A stretch of 64,000 nt of DNA, from the NCBI GenBank assembly GCA_020635535.1, contig JACJZP010000007.1, positions 69,208-133,207 of the forward strand, written 5' to 3'. The notes under the pieces were generated by a model. It made no database searches, had not been told where the DNA came from, and saw only the letters and a program-made list of their open reading frames with translations. Shown one piece after another: positions 54,036 through 61,755 of the stretch (within the stretch, counting starts at the first letter, position 1; every line of letters starts with the position of its first letter). This DNA comes from Flavobacteriales bacterium (GTDB lineage Bacteria; Bacteroidota; Bacteroidia; UBA10329). A program made the position numbers and the translations under genes.

Positions 54036-54066
54036 AAAAAAGCCCCTGCATGACGGAACCATGCAG
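54036..54066 (-). terminator. Terminator after gldA
   Basis: A 7-bp stem (CTGCATG with CATGCAG, 54046-54066) is followed on the minus strand by GGGGC and then six T. It abuts the gldA stop codon. The gap between stem and T-run makes it a weaker terminator than the others. Confidence 0.65.
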
Positions 54067-54969
54067 TTAGGAGGTATGCTTTCTAAAAACGTCTTCCAAG
54101 GTCTCGTCCTCGTGCTTTAGAGTAAGAACAAGAAAGTCCTGTTTCTTGGCCCATTCTGCAATTAACTTCCTAAAGTCTGTTTCAGACCTACCAGTTACAC
54201 GATAAGTGGTTGATTCAATCAACTCAACCGATTCAACTCCTGCGATTGAGCGGATGAGTGAGGTCTCAACCACAACATCAAACTCAACCAGCACGGTCTG
54301 CTCAAGCCTTTCCGTTGTCTCTTTCACTTTTCGGTCTGTAACAATTTTCCCCTTATCAATGATTATTATCCGGTCAGAAACCGCCTCAACTTCTTGCATG
54401 ATATGAGAGGAGAACATGACCGTCTTTTCCTTTCCCAGTTCTTTTATCAGATTGCGTATGTCCTGCAATTGATTGGGATCCAAGCCTGAGGTAGGTTCAT
54501 CAAGTATGAGCACCTCGGGATCATGAATAAGGGCCTGCGCAATGCCCACCCGTTGCTTGTACCCTTTGGAGAGTTGGCCGATCTGTTTGTGCTGCTCCCT
54601 GCTAAGCCCTGTTAATGCCACCATTTGCTCTACCCGCTCTTTCACACCTTCAGTAATACCATACAGTCCGCATACGAACTGCAGGTATTCCTTTACATAC
54701 ATATCGTAGTAAAGCGGGTTGCTTTCTGGCAGATAACCCACTAACGACCGAACCTTCATAGAATCTGACCCAATATCGAATCCATCAACTGTCACCTTAC
54801 CCTCCGTTGGTGGAATAAAGCAAGAGATGATCTTCATCATGGTGGATTTTCCAGCTCCGTTGGGGCCAAGAAAACCGAGCACCTCCCCTTTCTTCACCTC
54901 AAAAGACACTGAATCAAGCGCCTTCTGCTCTCCGTACATCTTTGTAACTCGCTCTACTTTGATCGACAT
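54067..54969 (-). CDS. gldA: ABC transporter ATP-binding protein, GldA-like
   Basis: This 300-aa ATPase has Walker A GPNGAGKST, Q-loop LPESNPLYYDMY, signature LSKGYKQRVG, Walker B LILDEPTSGLD and switch His (SSHIMQEVE). The C-terminal ~80-residue extension and the MSIKVERVTKMYGEQKALD start match GldA of the gliding-motility ABC system, which works with GldF and GldG; neither is in the window. Other ABC-2-type exporters look alike, so the Gld assignment is likely but not certain. The divergent gene rsgA starts 60 bp away. Confidence 0.8.
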   Translation of the reverse strand: MSIKVERVTKMYGEQKALDSVSFEVKKGEVLGFLGPNGAGKSTMMKIISCFIPPTEGKVTVDGFDIGSDSMKVRSLVGYLPESNPLYYDMYVKEYLQFVCGLYGITEGVKERVEQMVALTGLSREQHKQIGQLSKGYKQRVGIAQALIHDPEVLILDEPTSGLDPNQLQDIRNLIKELGKEKTVMFSSHIMQEVEAVSDRIIIIDKGKIVTDRKVKETTERLEQTVLVEFDVVVETSLIRSIAGVESVELIESTTYRVTGRSETDFRKLIAEWAKKQDFLVLTLKHEDETLEDVFRKHTS

Positions 54970-55015
54970 TTAAATAATTTGAGGTGAAATTAACAATTGA
55001 CCCTCGGCTTGAAAT

Positions 55016-55023
55016 TATATTTG
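55016..55023 (+). promoter_or_regulatory. TAnnTTTG -7 box, 6 nt before rsgA start
   Basis: TATATTTG, then six bases, then the ATG at 55030. The frame reaches back to a TTG at 54997, but that would place the start upstream of the box. Confidence 0.65.
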
Positions 55024-55029
55024 GGGTGT

Positions 55030-55953
55030 ATGAGCAACGAAAAGCACGGAACAATAGTACGCAGCACTGGAAGTTGGAGTACTGTTCGTGCAGAAGATGG
55101 TAGCAAATTAGAATGCAAACTACGCGGGCATTTCAGACAGCAGGGCTTGCGTACCACCAACCCTGTTGCGGTTGGAGACCATGTTGCTTACTCCACAGAG
55201 GAAGATGGCTCGGGTATTATTACCGAAATACATGACCGCAAGAACTACATCATCCGCAAATCGGTTAACCTGAGCAAAGAAGTGCATGTTATTGCCGCCA
55301 ATATCGATCAGGCCATCATCATTGCTACAGTTGCCCAACCTCGAACTTCTTTAGGATTCATAGACCGATTTCTGTGCGTAGCCGAGGCATACAGTATTCC
55401 AGCCATGGTGGTGCTCAATAAGATCGACCTGCACACCTCTTCCGAACTCAAATACCTGAACACAGCCTACCGTTCGGTCTATCAAAAAGCTGGTTACCCT
55501 GTTTTTGAGGTTTCTTCTTCAACGGGCGAAGGAATTGACATCATTAAAGCGCAGCTTGCCGATAAGGTAACTTTGGTATTTGGCCACTCTGGGGTTGGGA
55601 AAAGCACCTTTCTGAACGCCATTCAACCCGACCTTGAACTTAAAACAGGAGAAATATCTGATGTACACAGCAAAGGAAAACACACTACCACCTTTGCGGA
55701 AATGTTTGAGCTTGATGGTGGTGGGTCGGTTATTGACACACCAGGCGTGAAAGAATTCGGACTGGTGAAAATGGAAGAAAGCGAGATATCGCACTTCTTC
55801 CCCGACATCTTTTCCGTTTCGGAGCATTGCAGATTTGGAAACTGCCTACACCGAAATGAACCCGGATGTGCTGTAAAAGCGGCCGTTGAAAGCGGAACCA
55901 TTTCCGAAAGTCGGTTTACAAGTTATCTTAGTATCCTCGACAGCATCGAATGA
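55030..55953 (+). CDS. rsgA: Ribosome small subunit-dependent GTPase A (RsgA)
   Basis: RsgA checks late 30S maturation. It is a circularly permuted GTPase: the order runs OB domain, NKIDL (G4), FGHSGVGKST (G1), DTPGV (G3). A C-terminal zinc-binding knuckle follows (the Cys of EHCRFGNC, LHRNEPGC). All are readable. The 307-aa length is usual. Its stop overlaps the following PAP2-related gene by 4 bp. Confidence 0.95.
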   Translation: MSNEKHGTIVRSTGSWSTVRAEDGSKLECKLRGHFRQQGLRTTNPVAVGDHVAYSTEEDGSGIITEIHDRKNYIIRKSVNLSKEVHVIAANIDQAIIIATVAQPRTSLGFIDRFLCVAEAYSIPAMVVLNKIDLHTSSELKYLNTAYRSVYQKAGYPVFEVSSSTGEGIDIIKAQLADKVTLVFGHSGVGKSTFLNAIQPDLELKTGEISDVHSKGKHTTTFAEMFELDGGGSVIDTPGVKEFGLVKMEESEISHFFPDIFSVSEHCRFGNCLHRNEPGCAVKAAVESGTISESRFTSYLSILDSIE

Positions 55954-56447
55954 CCGAATACCTTTCTCATATTCAGAACACAGGTTGGGAGGTCATTGTG
56001 GCGTTCATTGTAGCCAATCTCATTGCACAGTTCATTAAGATAATGACCGTAGCCATTAAAAAGCGCACCTTCAAATGGACCATTCTTTTTGCAACTGGCG
56101 GAATGCCATCAAGCCATAGCTCTACGGTTGTAGCCATGGCAACATCTGTTGGACTTATAGACGGTTTTGCATCTACCAACTATGCCATTGCGGTTTGTTT
56201 TGCTACCGTGGTAATGTTTGATGCTGCCGGGCTTAGAAGAAATGCCAGTAAGCAGGCCATGGTGCTGAACCGAATGATCAAACAACTGCTATCTCCCGAT
56301 AGTGAAACCGGAAAAGTGAAACTCAAGGAATTTCTGGGTCATACGCCAACAGAAGTTCTGGTTGGTGCCATTCTTGGGGTTGCGGTTAGCTTTGCTCTTC
56401 ACTATTGGTCCGATTGTATGCTCTATCTCCAATCGAGCAATTCTTAA
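55950..56447 (+). CDS. Divergent PAP2 family protein (YuiD-like)
   Basis: The 165-aa protein has several hydrophobic helices, the early GGMPSSHSS (residues ~50-58) and FDAAGLRRNASKQA. This matches the YuiD/DUF212 family, distantly related to acid phosphatases and haloperoxidases of the PAP2 fold. The conserved Ser-His region suggests a phosphate-handling membrane enzyme, but the activity is not known. It is coupled to rsgA by ATGA. Two polyphosphate kinase 2 genes follow. Confidence 0.85.
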   Translation: MTEYLSHIQNTGWEVIVAFIVANLIAQFIKIMTVAIKKRTFKWTILFATGGMPSSHSSTVVAMATSVGLIDGFASTNYAIAVCFATVVMFDAAGLRRNASKQAMVLNRMIKQLLSPDSETGKVKLKEFLGHTPTEVLVGAILGVAVSFALHYWSDCMLYLQSSNS

Positions 56448-56470
56448 CACAGGCCACCTACCAAATTATT

Positions 56471-56478
56471 TAGCTTTG
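56471..56478 (+). promoter_or_regulatory. TAnnTTTG -7 box, 8 nt before the first ppk2
   Basis: TAGCTTTG, then eight bases, then the ATG at 56487. Confidence 0.6.
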
Positions 56479-56486
56479 CTCCACGC

Positions 56487-57338
56487 ATGGCCAAGTTCAC
56501 AAAAGAAGATCTGGAAAGTTTCGTCACCCGAAAGGATGTGATCAAATGTGCCAAGGAGAAGGACATAAAGATCGGCAGTCATTTACGTAACCGTGAATAC
56601 GAGATTGAACTTGCCAAGCTTCAGGCCCAGTTGGTTAGTCTTCAGCATTGGATATACCGTAAAAAATTGCGTGTGGCCATTCTGCTTGAAGGCCGAGATG
56701 CTGCCGGAAAAGGTGGCACCATAAAGCGTTTTACAGAACATCTTAACCCGCGTACTAGCCGCGTAGTGGCCCTTAATAAACCCACTGATGTAGAGAGAGG
56801 ACAATGGTTCTTCAGACGTTACATTAGCCAATTGCCCGAACCTGGCGAGATCGTCTTCTTTGACCGTAGCTGGTATAACCGTGCCGTTGTGGAACCGGTA
56901 ATGGGCTTCTGCAACCGTCAGCAGTACGACCAGTTCATGGTACAGGTGCCAGAGTTCGAACACATGCTTTACGAAGATGGCGTTATCATCATAAAGTTCT
57001 GGTTCTCCATAACCAAGGATGAGCAGAAGAAACGCTTCGATTCGCGCATGAACAACCCGCTGAAGCAATGGAAGTTCAGCCCGGTGGACATGAAGGGTCA
57101 GGAATACTGGGACGAATACACCTATTACAAGGAGCAGATGTTTGCCAAGTCGCACACGGCATTCAGTCCTTGGATCATAGTTAAGACCAACAGTAAGCGT
57201 ACTGCCCGTTTGGAAAGTATGCGATACATCCTTTCGCATTTCGATTATGATGGAAAGGAGAATGCAGACACGCTTCTATTGCCCGACCCAAATGTGATTG
57301 TCAGGTATTACCGCCACATACAGCAAATTGATGTCTGA
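56487..57338 (+). CDS. ppk2: Polyphosphate kinase 2 family protein (first copy)
   Basis: PPK2 transfers phosphate between polyphosphate and nucleotides. The core motifs are LEGRDAAGKGGT (Walker A), the lid region around LNKPTDVERGQWFFRRY, and VFFDRSWYNRAVVEPVMGF (Walker B). A long N-terminal helical region precedes the kinase core. The 283-aa length fits class I or II PPK2. It overlaps a second PPK2 gene by 8 bp. Class and direction (ADP or GDP phosphorylation) cannot be decided by eye. Confidence 0.93.
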   Translation: MAKFTKEDLESFVTRKDVIKCAKEKDIKIGSHLRNREYEIELAKLQAQLVSLQHWIYRKKLRVAILLEGRDAAGKGGTIKRFTEHLNPRTSRVVALNKPTDVERGQWFFRRYISQLPEPGEIVFFDRSWYNRAVVEPVMGFCNRQQYDQFMVQVPEFEHMLYEDGVIIIKFWFSITKDEQKKRFDSRMNNPLKQWKFSPVDMKGQEYWDEYTYYKEQMFAKSHTAFSPWIIVKTNSKRTARLESMRYILSHFDYDGKENADTLLLPDPNVIVRYYRHIQQIDV

Positions 57339-58122
57339 TAGCACCGTTGAAAATAAGTTCTCGCTGACCGAAGAAGACGTCAACCTGCTCAATTCCAAAA
57401 CTGGAATCAGGCAGTTGATACGATCTTCCAAGGTTAATTTGGAGAAGGCCTTGGAATATACCAGGTACGATGATAAGCTTAAGGACCTTCAGGCCGAAAT
57501 GATCAAGCTGCAAGAGTGGGTAATGGCCAATGAGAAGAAACTGGTTGTGATCTATGAAGGGCGAGACGCGGCCGGAAAAGGTGGAGCCATCCGTAGAACC
57601 ACGGCCCATATCAATCCGAGAGCTTACCGCGTGGTAGCTCTTCCCAAGCCAACAAAGGAAGAAGCCGGTCAGTGGTACTTTCAGCGCTATGTAAGGCGAT
57701 TGCCTTTCCCGGGAGAGATCGTGTTCTTTGACCGTAGCTGGTATAACAGGGCGGTAGTTGAACCCGTGAACGGGTTCTGCACACCAATGCAATACGACAT
57801 CTTCATGGAGAACGTGAATGAGTTTGAGAAAATGCTGGTGCAAGGAGACACCTACCTCATTAAAATGTACTTCTCCATTACCAAAGAAGAACAGGCCAGA
57901 CGTTTTAAAGACATTCAGAAAGACCCGCTCAAACGGTGGAAAATGAGTCCGGTTGACGAGCGTGCGCAGGAACTCTGGGATCAATACACCAAGTACAAAC
58001 AGATCATGTTCGATAAGACCAATACCGAACTTTGTCCTTGGACCATTATTGACGCCAACGTGAAAACCGAAGCACGCATCCGCTCATTAGAGCACATTCT
58101 CAATACAATTCCTTACACATAA
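57331..58122 (+). CDS. Polyphosphate kinase 2 family protein (second copy)
   Basis: The protein is paralogous to the one just upstream: YEGRDAAGKGGAIRRTTAH (Walker A), LPKPTKEEAGQWYFQRYV and VFFDRSWYNRAVVEPVNGF (Walker B). Further shared segments run to the end (KRWKMSPVDERAQELWDQY). The longest open frame starts at 57298, but the ATG at 57331 gives the normal N-terminus and an 8-bp overlap with the previous gene. The two copies differ most in the N-terminal arm and after the lid, so they may be two functional classes or a hetero-oligomer. Length 263 aa. Confidence 0.93.
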   Translation: MSDSTVENKFSLTEEDVNLLNSKTGIRQLIRSSKVNLEKALEYTRYDDKLKDLQAEMIKLQEWVMANEKKLVVIYEGRDAAGKGGAIRRTTAHINPRAYRVVALPKPTKEEAGQWYFQRYVRRLPFPGEIVFFDRSWYNRAVVEPVNGFCTPMQYDIFMENVNEFEKMLVQGDTYLIKMYFSITKEEQARRFKDIQKDPLKRWKMSPVDERAQELWDQYTKYKQIMFDKTNTELCPWTIIDANVKTEARIRSLEHILNTIPYT

Positions 58123-58137
58123 GATACTGCTTTGGCC

Positions 58138-58521
58138 ATGTTGAAGAAAACGTTCCTTCCAATTCTCTTAGCAACCGTATGGATCAGTGTCTCAGAGTTC
58201 TTTAGGAATGAATTTCTATTGAAATCCTACTGGACGGAACATTACACCAACCTCGGACTAACATTTCCATCAGAACCCATTAACGGTGCCATTTGGGGAC
58301 TCTGGTCACTGCTTTATGCCATTGGCATATTCCTCATTTCAAAAGGTTTTTCTCTTGTACAAACGGTTTTCATCTCATGGCTCATGGGCTTTGTACTCAT
58401 GTGGGTGGTTACTGCCAACATGGCCGTTCTTCCGTTGAGCATCTTATGGTATGCCATACCTCTCAGTGTGCTCGAAGCGTTTGTTGCCAGCTTCATCATT
58501 ATAAAGCTGAACAGCAAGTAA
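58138..58521 (+). CDS. Small polytopic membrane protein of unknown function
   Basis: The 127-aa product has about four hydrophobic helices (TFLPILLATVWISVSEF, INGAIWGLWSLLYAIGIF, SWLMGFVLMWVVTANM, WYAIPLSVLEAFVASF). No family is recognised. It begins 15 bp after the second ppk2 stop on the same strand and might be in the same transcript. The frame also allows a TTG at 58132, but the ATG at 58138 is preferred. Confidence 0.7.
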   Translation: MLKKTFLPILLATVWISVSEFFRNEFLLKSYWTEHYTNLGLTFPSEPINGAIWGLWSLLYAIGIFLISKGFSLVQTVFISWLMGFVLMWVVTANMAVLPLSILWYAIPLSVLEAFVASFIIIKLNSK

Positions 58522-58572
58522 CTGTTCTCGGTCGGGTTGATTTCCTAAATTCGGAATCAGCAAACCCCAACC

Positions 58573-60189
58573 ATGAGAACATTTTTACTTGTTGCACTCC
58601 TCTCCTTCTCTTTTCATGTCAATGCTCAGGTCGTTGACCTCACATATACAGGTATTGGCAGTAATACTGCCGACACCTTCGATCTTCCTTGGCCATCATG
58701 GGTTTTTGAGCATTGGGTATGGGAAGATGAAAGCACGCAGCACAGCGCGCTTCAGATCGTTGATGATTACATAGCTCATGGGATTCCCGTAAGTGCTATC
58801 ATTATCGATTCTCCGTGGGAAACCGATTACAACACCTTTGAGTGGGACACCACACTTTTCGAGGATGCGCAAGCCATGATAGACAGCCTTCATTCAAGAA
58901 ATGTGAAGGTGCTGCTCTGGATCACTGGAATTGTAAATATCGATGTTCAGCCTCTGTATGATCACGCAAAAGACCAAGGGTACTTTATGAAGACGTTGCC
59001 TTTTGACAATGATCCAGCAGTGGTAAACTGGTGGAAAGGCGATGGCAGCCTTATTGATTGGTTCAACCCCGATGCCGTTACATGGTGGAAAGGCCTCATG
59101 GACAACATGCTTAACATGGGCATTGATGGCTGGAAATGTGATGGTACTGATTTCTCCGCCATACAGACTCCTTGGTCTGATGGCGCCAACAGTTTTGTGT
59201 CCCGATTAGACTATTCGCATGCCTACTACCAATTGCATTTCGATTACACCCGAGATCTTCTTGGAGATGATTGCGTAATCCATGCCCGCCCAGTAGACAA
59301 TTATGCTGTGGCAGATATTGGTGGTGATCAGGTCTCGTTTTCTCCCGTTGAAACAGGATTTGCCGCTTGGGTAGGTGATCAGGATGCAACGTTTGAAGGA
59401 CTTACCTGGGCCTTGAACAACATGTATCACTCCTACGAAATGGGCTACCTCTCCTTCGGATCAGACATTGGAGGCTATCGCGAAGATGACGCGCACCAAC
59501 CACTTGGCCGCTCAAAAGAGGTCTTCATTCGATGGGCGCAATTGGGCACCTTCAGCGGTCTGATGGAAAACGGAGGCGGTGGAGAGCATCGTCCGTGGAT
59601 GTTCGATCAGGAAACGGAGGATATTTACCGCAATCTGGTGGCAAAGCGTTACGAACTCATGCCCTACCTCATGCAGCACAGCCAGAGCTACTACGCCAAC
59701 CAGCAGTCGCTCATGCAATTCTTCAATAAGACCGATTACAGTTACATGCTCGGACCAGATTACTTTGTAGCCCCATTCTTAGAAGAAGGAACCAACATTA
59801 CCGTGAATTTCCCTGCCGGATACGAATGGATCTACATGTATGACAACAATATGGTTTACACTGGCGGTACATCCGAATCGTTAACAATTCCATACAGCGA
59901 ATATCCTGTGTTCTTGAAAGGTGACCCATTGGCGGTTGAAGAATTAGCAAATGCATTGGTTTCAACCTATCCAAATCCAACAAGTGGTGTACTCAACATT
60001 AAACTGTTTGAGTTAGGTTTCGATAATGCCTCTCTGGGCCTTATAGACTTAAGCGGAAAACTTGTGCTTTCAAAGAAATTGAATAGTTCATCAGTTGAAA
60101 TTGACGTATCACACCTTGACAGCGGTGTCTACTTCTGTCAGATCCAAGTCGATGGAAAATCAACAATCAAGAAGGTAGTTAAATTGTAG
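58573..60189 (+). CDS. Secreted glycoside hydrolase family 31 enzyme with T9SS type A sorting domain
   Basis: A signal peptide (MRTFLLVALLSFSFHVNAQ) precedes a GH31 catalytic domain: PWPSWVFEHWVWEDES, VLLWITG, DGWKCDGTDF with the likely nucleophile Asp190, and SFGSDIGGYRED with the likely acid/base Asp298. This family contains alpha-glucosidases and alpha-xylosidases. The normal N-terminal beta domain is short. The last ~75 residues are a T9SS type A sorting domain (STYPNPTSGVLNIKLF, GVYFCQIQ). It should act at or outside the cell surface on alpha-glycosides. Substrate not determined. Confidence 0.9.
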   Translation: MRTFLLVALLSFSFHVNAQVVDLTYTGIGSNTADTFDLPWPSWVFEHWVWEDESTQHSALQIVDDYIAHGIPVSAIIIDSPWETDYNTFEWDTTLFEDAQAMIDSLHSRNVKVLLWITGIVNIDVQPLYDHAKDQGYFMKTLPFDNDPAVVNWWKGDGSLIDWFNPDAVTWWKGLMDNMLNMGIDGWKCDGTDFSAIQTPWSDGANSFVSRLDYSHAYYQLHFDYTRDLLGDDCVIHARPVDNYAVADIGGDQVSFSPVETGFAAWVGDQDATFEGLTWALNNMYHSYEMGYLSFGSDIGGYREDDAHQPLGRSKEVFIRWAQLGTFSGLMENGGGGEHRPWMFDQETEDIYRNLVAKRYELMPYLMQHSQSYYANQQSLMQFFNKTDYSYMLGPDYFVAPFLEEGTNITVNFPAGYEWIYMYDNNMVYTGGTSESLTIPYSEYPVFLKGDPLAVEELANALVSTYPNPTSGVLNIKLFELGFDNASLGLIDLSGKLVLSKKLNSSSVEIDVSHLDSGVYFCQIQVDGKSTIKKVVKL

Positions 60190-60191
60190 AG

Positions 60192-60641
60192 ATGCATCAG
60201 TTCCGATCCAGAATAAGCGTGGCCATTCTGCTTTTCATCCTCATTATTACCCTTCCTATTTTTCTGTTGGGTGGAGCTACATCTGAGAACTTCAATGAGG
60301 GTGTTACAGTACTTACCATTAGCTTGGGGGCTACGCTGCTTTTACTGCTGCTGTTGCGTTATGAAATAGGCGAGCAACACCTTGCCATCAAACTGGGGCC
60401 AATTGTTCTGAGCAGCATCAGGCTGAACGAAATTGAGAAGGTGGAGCGTTCTTACAATCCGCTCTCATCTCCAGCTGGCTCTCTAAAGAGGCTTTACATT
60501 AAAACCAAGGGTAAAGACGCGCTCATTTCTCCTGCAAACGAATCCGAATTTATCCGTCTACTACGTTCACGTAATCCGAATATTGAGGTGAGTGTTGCAG
60601 ATAAACAGGATTGGTGGCGCTTTTGGAACTGGGATATCTGA
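60192..60641 (+). CDS. Two-helix membrane protein with PH-like domain
   Basis: The 149-aa protein has two N-terminal transmembrane helices (VAILLFILIITLPIFLLGG and VTVLTISLGATLLLLLLLR). A ~70-residue soluble part follows (LAIKLGPIVLSSIRLNEIE, KRLYIKTKGKDALISPANE) that resembles bacterial PH-like domains found after membrane helices. It starts 2 bp after the GH31 stop and is probably on the same mRNA. Function unknown. Confidence 0.72.
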   Translation: MHQFRSRISVAILLFILIITLPIFLLGGATSENFNEGVTVLTISLGATLLLLLLLRYEIGEQHLAIKLGPIVLSSIRLNEIEKVERSYNPLSSPAGSLKRLYIKTKGKDALISPANESEFIRLLRSRNPNIEVSVADKQDWWRFWNWDI

Positions 60642-60663
60642 AGATCAACAATTTTCTCAGAGC

Positions 60664-60671
60664 TACCTTTG
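60664..60671 (+). promoter_or_regulatory. TAnnTTTG -7 box, 6 nt before start codon
   Basis: TACCTTTG, then ACAAGC, then the ATG at 60678. The TTG within the box opens the longest frame but cannot be the start if the box is a promoter. Confidence 0.65.
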
Positions 60672-60677
60672 ACAAGC

Positions 60678-61367
60678 ATGGACTTCAAACACAAGAGCAG
60701 GTTTCCTTGGCTGAGTCACTTCATTTATTCCTTGAAACATCGAGGATTGATGAACACTTGCTCTATGGGTTTGAGAGAATGGCAAAAGGAACGCGAACTC
60801 GGAATCAGAACTTTTGGTGCCAATGCTCCGAATGAACTCTCTATTGAAGCCGACAGCAAATTAGGCGGGCACCTTTATCAGCCCTCCAGTTCCATCATCT
60901 TTGAGAAAGCCATGAATGCCTTGCCATTCAACTTCCAAGATAAGGTGTTCCTTGACATTGGTTCGGGCAAAGGACGTGCACTTATTCTGGCTGCCGAAGC
61001 AGGTTTCAGAAAAGTGATAGGTGTAGAATATGCCTCAGAACTAAATGACATTGCCCATACCAACGTGGAGAAGGTTCGTGACCGCTTTCCAAATACCGAA
61101 TTTGTGTTAAGCGAGGGTGATGCATTGGAATATGAAATTCCTGAAGAAGTGGATGTGATCTACCTTTTCAATCCGTTTGATGAAGAAGCAACACAAGGTC
61201 TTTTAAGAAAAGTAAAACCGGTTTTTAAAAGCGAAAAACGTATTGATCTGGTCTATGTTCACCCTATCCATTGCCAAGTATTGCAACAAGAATTGGGAGA
61301 ACCGATTGCGGTTATTCAAAATCTCAAAGGAATTCCTGAGGCAAAGGTTTTCAGCAACTACCGCTAA
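60678..61367 (+). CDS. Class I SAM-dependent methyltransferase
   Basis: The 229-aa protein has motif I FLDIGSGKGRALILAAE, an acidic end to strand 2 (VIGVEYA), and YLFNPFDEE as motif IV. An N-terminal region with Trp and Arg residues precedes the fold. The motif pattern is like the small DOT1-like or generic Methyltransf class found beside many Bacteroidetes genes. Substrate unknown. The 3' end overlaps the convergent small membrane protein by 4 bp. Confidence 0.85.
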   Translation: MDFKHKSRFPWLSHFIYSLKHRGLMNTCSMGLREWQKERELGIRTFGANAPNELSIEADSKLGGHLYQPSSSIIFEKAMNALPFNFQDKVFLDIGSGKGRALILAAEAGFRKVIGVEYASELNDIAHTNVEKVRDRFPNTEFVLSEGDALEYEIPEEVDVIYLFNPFDEEATQGLLRKVKPVFKSEKRIDLVYVHPIHCQVLQQELGEPIAVIQNLKGIPEAKVFSNYR

Positions 61368-61741
61368 TTGTCTTCATACCTGCGATTCACCACAACCCCC
61401 ACACAAACCATCAAAAACGGCACGGTGGAGAGTAGTATCTTGAAGTTCAATCCCATCAGTCCAATAACGAACATCAGCAACAGGAGAAGGCCAATGCCGC
61501 CCATGCCCAAATAGGTGAGCCATGCACTGGGTTTCTTCTGAAAAAGGGTGATCACCAGCAGCAATTGCCCAACGAGCGGCAGCAGCGTGAACGGGTGCGC
61601 GGCAGAGGTCGGGTTGATGAAGAGTTTAGCAAGCACATCCCATTCTCCTTGCACCAGAAACGTGCTATTGCCTCCGCCCCACTCCAAATACCCGATGAGC
61701 GAGGTGAGAATAAGCACCAGGTTGAGCAGTTTGGCTTTCAT
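61364..61741 (-). CDS. Small four-helix membrane protein
   Basis: The 125-aa protein has four hydrophobic segments (LLNLVLILTSLIGYLEWG, AHPFTLLPLVGQLLLVIT, WLTYLGMGGIGLLLLLMF, ILLSTVPFLMVCVGVVV). The longest open frame runs far upstream into the dehydrogenase gene, but the ATG at 61741 is the only start that gives a normal membrane protein. It lies 14 bp downstream of the dehydrogenase stop and may be co-transcribed. No family is recognised. Confidence 0.75.
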   Translation of the reverse strand: MKAKLLNLVLILTSLIGYLEWGGGNSTFLVQGEWDVLAKLFINPTSAAHPFTLLPLVGQLLLVITLFQKKPSAWLTYLGMGGIGLLLLLMFVIGLMGLNFKILLSTVPFLMVCVGVVVNRRYEDN

Positions 61742-61755
61742 GCTGTCGGAAAGAC

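Noticed and set aside
56583..57984. Two long open frames on the minus strand opposite the two ppk2 genes (218 and 227 codons)
   Set aside because: They mirror the two paralogous coding sequences in the same antisense frame, have no recognisable domain or signal, and are explained by codon bias of the ppk2 genes.
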